A stretch of DNA of 12,675 nt from Ruminococcaceae bacterium UBA4306 (lineage in GTDB: Bacteria > Bacillota > Clostridia > Oscillospirales > Acutalibacteraceae), in contig DGUQ01000118.1 in NCBI GenBank assembly GCA_002394725.1, forward strand, positions 1-12,675, read 5' to 3'. The translations under genes and the position numbers were made by a program. Below are positions 1 to 6,458 of the stretch, piece after piece. The first letter of the stretch is position 1. Every line of letters begins with the position of its first letter. Under the pieces are notes generated by a model that ran no database searches, had not been told where the DNA came from, and worked only from the letters and a program-made list of their open reading frames with translations.

Positions 1-33
1 AAACGGCTCTCCCAACCGGAAGAGCCGTTGTTT
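1..33 (-). terminator. Rho-independent terminator of the sortase-LCP operon
   Basis: An inverted repeat pairs bases 2-10 with 21-29 (9 bp, AACGGCTCT/AGAGCCGTT) around a 10-nt loop that can pair further. Read on the minus strand it lies about 16 nt after the LCP stop codon and runs into T residues at the window edge. The rest of the U-tract is outside the window, so efficiency cannot be judged. Confidence 0.7.
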
Positions 34-45
34 ACGATATCGGGA

Positions 46-1503
46 TCATTTTTTGATCCCGTCGGGTACCTTGGCGAGCGGTGTATAGAACACACCGAGC
101 ATCGTTTTGAGGGTTTCTTCATTGGTCACTTTCATTTCCGCGAATTCTCCCTCGGTGATCTCACCCTTCAGGCTGACATACTCGATATCGGAGGCACTGC
201 GGAGCTTTGCCGCCACAGCGGAAGCGATATAGGTAATCTTGGCGAGATCGAGTGAGGTCTCGGAGTTCGATGTGATATCGCCGTACAGCTTTGTCACAAC
301 AGAAGGGTCCTTTTTCACTGCCGGTACGATCGCGCTCATGAACGCCCGGATGTATTCCTGCTGCCGCGCCATACGGGCATTGTTGGAATCGAGCTTGCTC
401 GTTTCACGCGAGCGCACATAGGTGTCCGCCTCCTTGCCGTGCAGGGTGACGGTCTCGCCCTCGTTGATGGTTCTGCCGTCGACCGGCGAGGTGAAGGTCA
501 TCGACGAGGTCAGGGTAACGCCGCCGATGGTATCGTTGAGTGTGATCAACGCGTCCATGTTGATCGCAAAATAATCTTCGAGGGGCAGTCCGTAGAACAG
601 TCGCGAGATCGAAACGGCGGTGTTCCTGCCGCCTGTGACGCCCTCTCCCTTGTACGCGTGAGAAAACGCGAGCTGCATACGCTCGGTATCGATGTACTTG
701 CCCTGCTCGGAGTACAGATCGACATCCGCCATCGTATCTCGCGAGATACTCAGCAGCTTGACCGAGCCGGTCTTTGTATCGAACGCCAGAGTATAGATCG
801 CGTCCGCCATCCTCAGACCCGCGTTTTCCTCAGAGCCTTCATCCACACCGATGAACACGATGTTGATCAGGTTTTCGTTCAGCTGATAGGACACGCCGTT
901 ATAGGTGATCACGCGGCCGCTGTTATCCGCCTTGATAATCTCGTTGCCCTTTTCATCGGCGGATGGCGTCGCAACGGCAAAATCATCATAATTGTGCATA
1001 CTGCGGCGGCCGATCTCACGAAGGATCAGGAATGTGCCGCCAAAGGCGAGCACCAATGCCAGAATGACGGACGTGACAACGATCAGTACCCTCTTCCAGC
1101 GCGGCTGACGCCTGAACCAATGACTGCGGTGACGGTGACGTCTTTTGCCGCGTTTTTCCATCGACGTAAAAACATATCCCTCGTTCGCGGCGTCCATTTC
1201 CTCTTTCGTAGCGGTTTTTGTGCGGCCTGTATGATGGGAAGCGTGCTTTCTGCTGCGATGCTCCTTATATGATTCCTGCGGCACGATATAATCGAAGGAA
1301 TCGTCGGCAAGGACAGCCTTTTGCGCGGCATGATCCTCGGCGTGTGTGACGTCAGCCGCTTTCGCCTCGGGCTGATCCGTCATAGGCTGATCGTTCTTAT
1401 TCTCCTCGGGATCGGTCGTCTCGGCTTCAAGATGTTCTGCCGTGGGCAAGTCCTCGTCACGAGCGTGACGCGGCTCGTGGACTCTATCTTCTGTCTGACT
1501 CAT
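46..1503 (-). CDS. LCP (LytR-CpsA-Psr) family cell-wall glycopolymer ligase
   Basis: 485 aa. LCP proteins transfer undecaprenyl-linked glycopolymers such as teichoic acids or capsule to peptidoglycan on the outer face of the membrane. Residues 1-137 form a long, charged, low-complexity cytoplasmic tail, acidic at first and strongly basic near the membrane (RRHRHRSHWFRRQPRWKR). One transmembrane segment spans about 138-161. The LCP domain covers about 213-395 and keeps the family hallmarks: NIVFIGVD (214-221), the SISRDT motif (252-257), and the Arg-rich YVRSRE/DSNNARMARQQE stretch (362-383) that binds pyrophosphate and lipid in characterised members. The C-terminal ~90 aa are a less conserved extension. 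The ATG is supported by a Shine-Dalgarno at 1511-1518, seven bases upstream and inside the sortase gene. The two genes overlap by 20 bp, so translation is probably coupled. The ~137-aa cytoplasmic tail is longer than I would expect for the family. The substrate cannot be told from sequence. Confidence 0.93.
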   Translation of the reverse strand: MSQTEDRVHEPRHARDEDLPTAEHLEAETTDPEENKNDQPMTDQPEAKAADVTHAEDHAAQKAVLADDSFDYIVPQESYKEHRSRKHASHHTGRTKTATKEEMDAANEGYVFTSMEKRGKRRHRHRSHWFRRQPRWKRVLIVVTSVILALVLAFGGTFLILREIGRRSMHNYDDFAVATPSADEKGNEIIKADNSGRVITYNGVSYQLNENLINIVFIGVDEGSEENAGLRMADAIYTLAFDTKTGSVKLLSISRDTMADVDLYSEQGKYIDTERMQLAFSHAYKGEGVTGGRNTAVSISRLFYGLPLEDYFAINMDALITLNDTIGGVTLTSSMTFTSPVDGRTINEGETVTLHGKEADTYVRSRETSKLDSNNARMARQQEYIRAFMSAIVPAVKKDPSVVTKLYGDITSNSETSLDLAKITYIASAVAAKLRSASDIEYVSLKGEITEGEFAEMKVTNEETLKTMLGVFYTPLAKVPDGIKK

Positions 1504-2308
1504 CTACCAACACCCCCTGTACAAGATATCGTGTGTTTGACGCACCGGCGGTGCAGGTGCTCAGTGTCAGGATCTTACTGTTAGCGGACAGCTCCACACC
1601 CTCGCGCACATTCGCGTCATAGGAATGAGGGGCGAGCGTTGAATCCAGATACTCCTGGAATGATTCGTTATCGCCGAGGAAATAGGTGTTCAGAATATGT
1701 CTGTCGTCAAAGGTATAGGCAGAATAGATCAGATAAGTGAACACCTTGTCCTTGGTCAGAACAAACGCGGTATTGTTTTGATCAAAAAAGCTCTTGTCCT
1801 CAAAATTGTGCAGGGACGCGAACATGGAGCCGTTGAGCATGTTGTGTCCGTAGAACACGGTCACCCTGTCGTGCATATCGGGCTGGTTCTTGATCTCGGA
1901 ATAGATCGTGCCCGAGAACTGATACTGACGGTAGACGTTGTGCTCCAGATAGAAGCTGTCGTCGCCGTCGCCGGTACTGCGCGCGACGGGATAATCCACG
2001 TTCGTGTTCGGGATATAGATCCACGCGTAGATATCGGGGTTGATCTCCATCAGCTCGTCAAAGTCAGGGGCATGGTCGCCCAGCTCCGACGTTTGATGCC
2101 CCCATGCGTCCACAGGCTTCTTCTCGGTTGCAGAGGCAGTGGGCTGCGGCGTAGTCGTCTCGGCAACGGGAGCTGACGTGGGGAACTGATCGCCGTTGTA
2201 ATCCTTTTGATTCAGATACAGGAACAAAAAGATCAGCGCGCCGATGATCACCGCGATACTCACGCATAACAATATGATCCATTTTGGTTTTTTCGATCGA
2301 TTCATCAA
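1484..2308 (-). CDS. srtB: Class B sortase
   Basis: 274 aa membrane-anchored cysteine transpeptidase that cleaves a C-terminal sorting motif and joins the protein to the wall or to another protein. A short basic N-terminus precedes a transmembrane helix at about 10-31, then a Pro/Thr-rich stalk (about 42-65), then the sortase barrel. The catalytic residues are visible: His155 in YGHNM, Cys252 in LSTCT and Arg260 in NTRYLVQG. The WIYIPNTNVDYPV segment (96-108) and the helical insert before the final strands favour class B. The gene is first in a two-gene operon and overlaps the downstream LCP gene by 20 bp. The protein starts Met-Met; the second ATG gives better spacing to a weak GGTGA Shine-Dalgarno, so the true start could be one codon later. 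No encoded protein in this window ends in an obvious sorting signal, so its substrate lies elsewhere. Class B sortases handle iron-uptake, pilus or general surface substrates; which applies here is unknown. Confidence 0.93.
   Translation of the reverse strand: MMNRSKKPKWIILLCVSIAVIIGALIFLFLYLNQKDYNGDQFPTSAPVAETTTPQPTASATEKKPVDAWGHQTSELGDHAPDFDELMEINPDIYAWIYIPNTNVDYPVARSTGDGDDSFYLEHNVYRQYQFSGTIYSEIKNQPDMHDRVTVFYGHNMLNGSMFASLHNFEDKSFFDQNNTAFVLTKDKVFTYLIYSAYTFDDRHILNTYFLGDNESFQEYLDSTLAPHSYDANVREGVELSANSKILTLSTCTAGASNTRYLVQGVLVDESDRR
1511..1518 (-). promoter_or_regulatory. Ribosome binding site for the LCP gene, inside the sortase gene
   Basis: The minus strand reads AGGGGGTG seven bases before the LCP ATG at 1503. 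It lies within the last codons of the sortase gene, so the second gene is probably translated by coupling or re-initiation. Confidence 0.75.
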
Positions 2309-2385
2309 ATCACCGTCCGGAGAAAGCGGAAGGATAATACTAAATTCTCATTAAACCCTTTAACATCTAATGCGTATATTTCTGC

Positions 2386-2398
2386 TAACATCATGTTA
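2386..2398. promoter_or_regulatory. Perfect 13-bp palindrome in the sortase leader, possible operator
   Basis: TAACAT-C-ATGTTA is a perfect inverted repeat around one central base, inside the transcribed leader of the sortase operon. The half-site TAACATC occurs again at 2361-2367, 25 bp away. This spacing and symmetry could suit a dimeric repressor acting downstream of the promoter, or it could be chance in AT-rich DNA. Confidence 0.25.
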
Positions 2399-2455
2399 AT
2401 GCGTTTTATCAGAAAATAGTATAACAACCACTTCCCCATATTAATTTAATATATT

Positions 2456-2484
2456 ATTATACGCCGATCCGAACCGATTGTCAA
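2456..2484 (-). promoter_or_regulatory. Sigma-A promoter of the sortase-LCP operon
   Basis: On the minus strand, TTGACA (2484-2479), a 17-bp spacer and TATAAT (2461-2456) match the vegetative consensus exactly. Transcription would begin near 2449, leaving a leader of about 140 nt before the sortase ATG. That leader is AT-rich and holds the 2386-2398 palindrome. I see no terminator-like hairpin in it. Confidence 0.85.
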
Positions 2485-2527
2485 ATCCACAGGCACATGT
2501 ATGACGGCATATCGGACTGATTGCCGC

Positions 2528-2558
2528 AAACAAAAGAGGCCGTCGGATGACAGCCTCT
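2528..2558 (-). terminator. Terminator of the pyrR-uracil permease operon
   Basis: On the minus strand a 10-bp stem (AGAGGCTGTC/GACGGCCTCT with one U-G wobble) closes a 4-base loop and is followed by TTTGTTT. It begins about 18 nt after the permease stop codon. It is a textbook intrinsic terminator and separates this unit from the sortase promoter just beyond. Confidence 0.9.
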
Positions 2559-2576
2559 ATGCAAATGATAAAGTGA

Positions 2577-4076
2577 TTATGCCTTCTTCTTGCTCAGCAT
2601 GACATTGGTCAGGATACCGAGGATCAGCGCGCACGCTACGGTGGTGACCGTGATGGTGCCGAAGGTCAGGATGAAGCCGCCTACACCGGTGATCAGGATC
2701 ACGGAAGCGGTGAACAGGTTGCGGTTATCATCGAGGTCGACCTTCTGGAGCATCTTCAGACCGGATACCGCGATAAAGCCGTACAGCGCGATACATACGC
2801 CGCCCATGACGCAGCTCGGGATGGTGCTCAGGAAAGCGACGAACGGAGCGATGAAGGAGATGATGATCGCCTCGCATGCCGTTACGATGATCGTGCTGAC
2901 AGAAGCGTTCTTAGTGATCGCGACACAGCCGATGGACTCGCCGTAGGTAGTGTTCGGGCAGCCGCCGAAGAACGCGCCTACCATAGAGCCGACGCCGTCG
3001 CCCAGCAGTGTTCTGCTCAGACCCGGATCCTCCAGCAGATCATGCTCGATAATGGAGCTCAAGTTCTTATGATCGGCGATATGCTCCGCGAATACAACGA
3101 ACGCGACCGGTACATACGCCGCGGCGATGGTGCCGAAATAAGCGCCGTTGAGCTCGCCGAACGCGCCGAACGCCTTGAGGAAGGAGAATTCGGGCACCGC
3201 GATAAAGCTGGAGACGCCGATCACCTTGAAGTTGTTGATCAAGGCGGAATAGTCGATGACCATCAGCGCCGCGTTGCCGGTAGCCTTACCGATAAAGTAG
3301 AAGATCGTCGCTACCAGATAACCTGCCAGAATACCGATGATGAACGGGATCAGCCGCGCCATCTTCTTGCCGTAAACGGAGCACAGCATAACGACAGCCA
3401 GCGACACCAGACCGCAGATAACGGCGACATACGGAGAGCCGGGCTGGGTGGAAGCGGTCAGATTACCGTTCTCATCCGGCGTCAGGGTGATACCGGCGTT
3501 GACCGTGCCGTCCTCATTGACGGCGACGGGAGTGGAAGCGATCGTGCCATCCTCGTTGACGGTGTCGACGTCGACCACCTGCACCTGCGCCATATCGACG
3601 GGAGCGGTGTAGTTCACCTTGCTCAGATCGCCGATCGCGTTACCGGCAAGAGAAAGACCGATGATCGCGACGATCGGACCGATGACGACGGCGGGCATGA
3701 TCTTGTTGATCCACTTAACGCCGGCGAATTTGACGATCAGCGCGATCACGACATAGACAAGACCCGCGAGAGCCGCGCCGATGATCAGGCCGACATAGCC
3801 CAGACCGGCGGTAGCGGCGCCGCTGAATGCCGCAAACATCGCGCCGAGGAACGCGAACGAGGAGCCGAGGAACACAGGGCTCTTGCCCTTAGTGAACAGG
3901 ACATACACCAGCGTACCTACACCGGCGCCGAACAGCGCCGCGGAGGTGCTCATGCCGTTGCCGATGATCATCGGGACAGCGATGGTCGCCGCCATGATCG
4001 CCAACAGCTGCTGGAACGCAAAAATGATAAGCTGACCGAATTTGGGCTTATCCTTCACGTTATAAATCATTTTCAT
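2577..4076 (-). CDS. uraA: Uracil permease (NCS2 family nucleobase:cation symporter)
   Basis: 499 aa polytopic inner-membrane transporter that imports uracil, probably with protons. The N-terminus (FQQLLAIMAATIAVPMIIG, 21-39), the small-residue-rich helices and the signature region GGCPNTTYGESIG (371-383) identify the NCS2 family. Glu331 in FAEHIADHKN and Glu380 in NTTYGE sit where the uracil-binding glutamates of the E. coli UraA family are found. Residues ~151-214 are a hydrophilic stretch with two VNEDGT repeats and Thr/Asp/Asn-rich sequence, absent from typical ~430-aa members. It explains the extra length and should lie in a loop between transmembrane helices. The ATG has a good Shine-Dalgarno (AAGGGGGAAA). 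The gene follows pyrR in the same direction after 150 bp, so it should share the PyrR-controlled transcript, consistent with pyrimidine salvage. pyrP is an equally common name. Confidence 0.92.
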   Translation of the reverse strand: MKMIYNVKDKPKFGQLIIFAFQQLLAIMAATIAVPMIIGNGMSTSAALFGAGVGTLVYVLFTKGKSPVFLGSSFAFLGAMFAAFSGAATAGLGYVGLIIGAALAGLVYVVIALIVKFAGVKWINKIMPAVVIGPIVAIIGLSLAGNAIGDLSKVNYTAPVDMAQVQVVDVDTVNEDGTIASTPVAVNEDGTVNAGITLTPDENGNLTASTQPGSPYVAVICGLVSLAVVMLCSVYGKKMARLIPFIIGILAGYLVATIFYFIGKATGNAALMVIDYSALINNFKVIGVSSFIAVPEFSFLKAFGAFGELNGAYFGTIAAAYVPVAFVVFAEHIADHKNLSSIIEHDLLEDPGLSRTLLGDGVGSMVGAFFGGCPNTTYGESIGCVAITKNASVSTIIVTACEAIIISFIAPFVAFLSTIPSCVMGGVCIALYGFIAVSGLKMLQKVDLDDNRNLFTASVILITGVGGFILTFGTITVTTVACALILGILTNVMLSKKKA

Positions 4077-4100
4077 TTGGATTTCCCCCTTGAATTATTT

Positions 4101-4218
4101 AATGAGGAATTAGGAATGAGAAATGAGGAATCAATCGTATACACCTTTGCACTCCTCTTTGACAGATACCGCAAGAGAGGCACCGCAATTCCTGTTTCCC
4201 GATTTCTATTTCCTGATT
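4101..4218. repeat. Inverted heptad-repeat element between pyrR and uraA
   Basis: The left arm (4101-4131) is four heptads of the form AATNAGG. The right arm (4188-4218) is the reverse complement of four more degenerate heptads. When the right arm is inverted, 23 of 31 bases match the left arm. The ~56-bp centre has no ORF. The element lies inside the predicted pyrR-uraA transcript and could fold into a long imperfect hairpin. It resembles a MITE-like or simple-repeat-derived intergenic element; I cannot identify a family. Confidence 0.6.
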
Positions 4219-4226
4219 GGGTAAAA

Positions 4227-4763
4227 TTATTTTACATAGATATAGACGCCGTCTTTATCATCTGTTTCATCCAGTCGCACGGCGACCGCCTCATCGAGCG
4301 AGGTGGGGATGTTCTTCCCGACGTAGTTCGGGCGAATCGGCAGCTCGGTATGTCCTCTGTCGATCAGCGCGCAAAGCTGGATCTTGGACGGTCTGCCGAG
4401 CTTCATGACCGCTTCAAGAGCGGCTCTGGCAGTACGCGAGGTAAAGATGACGTCATCCACCAGCACCACGATCTTGTCCTCAACGCTGAAGCCGACGCTG
4501 CTGCCCTTGACCTCAGGCAGCTCGCCGACGCGTGACAGATCGTCGCGGTAGAGGGTGATATCCAGCTCGCCCACCGGTATGCTCACGCCCTCGATGGCTT
4601 TGATATGGCGCTGCAGACGTTGTGCCAGCGGTACGCCGCGTGTGCGGATACCGATCAGGCAAACGTTGTCCAATCCGTGATTCTTTTCGATGATCTGATG
4701 CGAGATCCGCCTGAGCGCCCTGTCAATGTCATCTCCCGACATCAGTGTAGCCTTGTATTCCAT
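4227..4763 (-). CDS. pyrR: PyrR, pyrimidine operon attenuation regulator / uracil phosphoribosyltransferase
   Basis: 178 aa, the usual length for PyrR. In Bacillus and relatives it binds a hairpin in pyr mRNA leaders when UMP is high, which promotes termination; it also makes UMP from uracil and PRPP. The type I phosphoribosyltransferase core is clear: the PRPP loop VVLVDDVIFTSRTARAA covers 99-115 and the family-specific LIDRGHTELPIR covers 133-144, followed by the VGKNIPTS segment (148-155). The second half of the PRPP loop reads TSR where B. subtilis PyrR has TGR, a small change at Ser109. The start has a GAGGT Shine-Dalgarno close upstream. The gene heads a two-gene unit with uracil permease, and its own leader (4934-5030) carries a matching PyrR hairpin, so it should be autoregulated. 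No de novo pyr genes are in the window. A heptad-repeat element sits on each side. Confidence 0.95.
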   Translation of the reverse strand: MEYKATLMSGDDIDRALRRISHQIIEKNHGLDNVCLIGIRTRGVPLAQRLQRHIKAIEGVSIPVGELDITLYRDDLSRVGELPEVKGSSVGFSVEDKIVVLVDDVIFTSRTARAALEAVMKLGRPSKIQLCALIDRGHTELPIRPNYVGKNIPTSLDEAVAVRLDETDDKDGVYIYVK

Positions 4764-4778
4764 AGTAACCTCAGTGTT

Positions 4779-4937
4779 AATGAGGAATGAGAAATGAGGA
4801 ATGAGGAATTGACAGCCGCCTATAGCCGCATCTATTGATATTTCGCATCATCCGCCAAACAAAACGGTTTCAAAAGCTATGACATCAACCGTGATTATAA
4901 TTCCTAATTCCTAACTCCTAACTCCTAATTCCTAATT
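4779..4937. repeat. Inverted heptad-repeat element between the attenuator and pyrR
   Basis: The left arm at 4779-4810 is AATGAGG, AATGAGA, AATGAGG, AATGAGG and AATT. The right arm at 4899-4937 is five copies of CCTAAYT preceded by AATT, the same heptad inverted. The ~88-bp centre has no ORF or recognised motif. The arms pair imperfectly, with about one mismatch per heptad. The element lies inside the pyrR untranslated leader, directly after the attenuator's U-tract, and has the same design as the element at 4101-4218. Confidence 0.65.
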
Positions 4938-4975
4938 AATATAATAAATGCCTCATCCGGACGCGGACAAGGCAT
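4934..4975 (-). terminator. Attenuator terminator of the pyrR leader
   Basis: On the minus strand, ATGCCT pairs with AGGCAT (4975-4970 with 4953-4948), with an inner TCCG/CGGA stem and a 4-base loop. It is followed by the AU-rich tract TTTATTATATTAATT. Its left arm contains CCTTGTC (4972-4966), which can pair instead with GACAAGG (5007-5001) in the PyrR hairpin region. It is therefore a conditional rather than constitutive terminator. Confidence 0.75.
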
Positions 4976-5030
4976 AGTAACACAAGGATATCAAAACCAA
5001 CCTTGTCGGCATCTCTGTACCGACTTAAAA
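4976..5030 (-). promoter_or_regulatory. PyrR-binding RNA hairpin and antiterminator of the pyrR-uraA leader
   Basis: On the minus strand a 7-bp stem (GTCGGTA/TGCCGAC, 5024-5018 with 5011-5005) closes the hexaloop CAGAGA. That loop fits the CNGNGA terminal loop known for PyrR-binding RNAs, and a purine-rich AAGG follows on the 3' side. GACAAGG (5007-5001) is perfectly complementary to CCTTGTC in the downstream terminator. The hairpin and the antiterminator cannot form together. By the established PyrR mechanism, UMP-PyrR holds the hairpin, the terminator forms and pyrR-uraA expression falls. The promoter upstream is unclear: TATGAT (5049-5044) and TATAGT (5070-5065) are possible -10 boxes, but neither has a good -35. 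Confidence 0.8.
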
Positions 5031-5165
5031 GTTATCGACCGTTATCATACTACTTTTTTGTGTTACTATAGTGATAAATAAGAATTAAAATCGATTTTTG
5101 TACAATTTTATGCACTTTGACGAACTAATACTAAGTAGCAATAAAGGACGAAAAGAAGGTGTTTC

Positions 5166-5194
5166 TTGACATCAATCACTGATTCTTGTATGAT
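5166..5194 (+). promoter_or_regulatory. Sigma-A promoter of the EamA-family transporter gene
   Basis: TTGACA (5166-5171), a 17-bp spacer and TATGAT (5189-5194) are close to consensus. The expected start near 5201 gives a ~73-nt leader before the ATG at 5274. It is divergent from the pyrR leader; the 5041-5165 stretch between them is AT-rich and shows nothing else I can name. Confidence 0.8.
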
Positions 5195-5273
5195 ATGGAG
5201 CGGAAATAACGCGGATCAAACGGCGATAAACAGCGAGAACAGACCGCTTTACATCCGCTAAAATGAGGTTAAT

Positions 5274-6206
5274 ATGAAGAAACATCAAGTGCTGTCGTCG
5301 GTTTTACTGCTGACGGCGGCGGTCATATGGGGCTTTGCCTTTGTCGCGCAGGAGAAGCTCAGCGACACTGTGCCGCCGTTCACGGTGAACGCGATCCGCT
5401 CACTGATCGCGTCAGCGGCGCTGATCCCCGTCGCGGCGGTGACAAGACGTCTCAAACGAAAACCACTGCTCGAAGAAAAGCCTGCCGACCGCAAAAAGCT
5501 CATCAAGGCAGGGGTGATCTGCGGTGTGATGCTGTGTATCTCCGTCAACTTACAGCAGTTCGGTATCGCGCTGTATCCGGCAGGAGCGCCCGCGTCGGCG
5601 CACAGCGGCTTTTTGACCGCGATGTACATCATCTTTGTACCGCTGTTCGGACTGTTCCTGCACAAAAAGCCCGGGCTGTTTGTCGGGATCGCGGTCATCC
5701 TCGCGGTCGTCGGACTGTACTTTCTGTGTCTGTATGACGGCTTCGGCGCGTTATACATGGGCGACATCGTCGTGCTGATCTGCGGCATGGCGTTCGCCGT
5801 GCAGATCCTGTGCGTCGATCATTACATCGGCGAGATAGACGGCGTCAAGCTCAGCTCGATCCAGTTCTTGGTCACGGGCGTTTTGTCCGCGATCCTCATG
5901 CTGCTATTTGAAAAGCCCGAGCTCTCCGCGATCATAGCAGGATGGGCGCCGCTGCTGTACCTCGCGATCTGTTCGAGCGGCATCGGCTATACATTACAGA
6001 TCATCGGTCAGCAGTACGCCTCCAATCCGTCGCTCGCTTCCATTTTGATGAGCATGGAAAGCGTCTTTGCCGTGATCGGCGGCGTGATCTTCATGCGCGC
6101 CGTGCCAAAGCCCCATGAATGGATCGGCTGCGGCATCATGCTCGCCGCGATCATCATCGCGCAGCTGCCGCAGGAGCTGTTGAAACGCTCCAAGCAGAAA
6201 CCATAA
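5274..6206 (+). CDS. EamA/DMT-family transporter
   Basis: 310 aa integral membrane protein of the drug/metabolite transporter superfamily, whose members usually export amino acids, metabolites or drugs. The sequence shows about ten hydrophobic helices in two related halves. The first half opens with LLLTAAVIWGFAFVAQ (11-26), typical of EamA domains. The second half ends with the characteristic stretch around NPSLASILMSMESVFAVIGG, followed by a last helix (about 281-300) and a basic tail (LKRSKQKP). Conserved Pro/Arg in PPFTVNAIRSLIASAALIP also fit the family. The ATG has a GAGGT Shine-Dalgarno, and its own promoter lies at 5166-5194. It appears to be a single-gene unit divergent from pyrR. 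The substrate cannot be inferred; there is no evidence tying it to pyrimidines beyond position. Confidence 0.9.
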   Translation: MKKHQVLSSVLLLTAAVIWGFAFVAQEKLSDTVPPFTVNAIRSLIASAALIPVAAVTRRLKRKPLLEEKPADRKKLIKAGVICGVMLCISVNLQQFGIALYPAGAPASAHSGFLTAMYIIFVPLFGLFLHKKPGLFVGIAVILAVVGLYFLCLYDGFGALYMGDIVVLICGMAFAVQILCVDHYIGEIDGVKLSSIQFLVTGVLSAILMLLFEKPELSAIIAGWAPLLYLAICSSGIGYTLQIIGQQYASNPSLASILMSMESVFAVIGGVIFMRAVPKPHEWIGCGIMLAAIIIAQLPQELLKRSKQKP

Positions 6207-6214
6207 TATAGAGT

Positions 6215-6302
6215 TCTCCCTTCGGTCGATCAATTGATGCAATCCCTCAGTCAGCGAACACGCGTGTCCGCTGACAGCTCCCTTTACCAAAGGGAGCCTT
6301 GA
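6215..6302. repeat. Dispersed palindromic repeat with two strong hairpins
   Basis: Two adjacent inverted repeats are visible. One at 6250-6275 pairs GTCAGCG with CGCTGAC around the palindrome ACACGCGTGT. The other at 6277-6297 pairs GCTCCCTTT with AAAGGGAGC around a 3-base loop. CTCCCTTCGG at 6215-6224 echoes the second. From memory, units reading CTCCCTTT..AAAGGGAGCTGTCAGCGG..GCTGACTGAGGGATT recur between genes in many Ruminococcus/Faecalibacterium-type genomes. Only one copy is in this window, so its repeat status needs a genome search. Confidence 0.6.
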
Positions 6303-6344
6303 AAACGTGCTGCGTTTTAAATGATATCCTTTTTTAACAAACTG

Positions 6345-6370
6345 AAAGCCCTTCCGCTCGGAAGGGCTTT
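6345..6370. terminator. Hairpin terminator between convergent transcription units
   Basis: A perfect 11-bp stem, AAAGCCCTTCC/GGAAGGGCTTT, closes a 4-base loop. The stem ends in T's on both strands, with GCTGTT following on plus and CAGTTTGTT on minus. It lies between the plus-strand transporter and the minus-strand YkuD-like gene, so it probably serves both directions. Confidence 0.75.
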
Positions 6371-6374
6371 GCTG

Positions 6375-6432
6375 TTATCAGATAGGGAGATCACCGCTTG
6401 TCGCAATGACGCTTCATACTAATCTCTGATAA
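6375..6432. repeat. Inverted-repeat-bounded intergenic segment, probable repeat remnant
   Basis: TTATCAGA (6375-6382) and TCTGATAA (6425-6432) are perfect 8-bp inverted ends. The inside contains GAGATCACCGCTTGTCGCAATGACG, split here as GAGATCACC, GCTTGTCGC and AATGACG. It resembles the TCATTGCGA-type palindromic units seen between genes in many bacteria. It may be a degenerate small mobile or palindromic element; the family assignment is tentative. Confidence 0.4.
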
Positions 6433-6458
6433 AACGCTTTCACAAGATAGTAGCATCA

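Noticed and set aside
439..1272. Plus-strand 277-codon open frame opposite the LCP gene
   Set aside because: It is the antisense of a clear LCP domain, with no ribosome site or recognisable motif.
4129..4187. A second PyrR attenuator between pyrR and uraA
   Set aside because: The segment can form a weak CCTCT/AGAGG stem, but it has no CNGNGA loop and no U-tract.
3042..4535. Plus-strand 497-codon open frame opposite uracil permease and pyrR
   Set aside because: It crosses two well-supported minus-strand genes and an intergenic repeat element. Its protein is full of charged low-complexity sequence typical of antisense frames.
4779..4937. CRISPR array
   Set aside because: The repeats are 7-bp tandem units in inverted arms, with no regular spacers and no cas genes.
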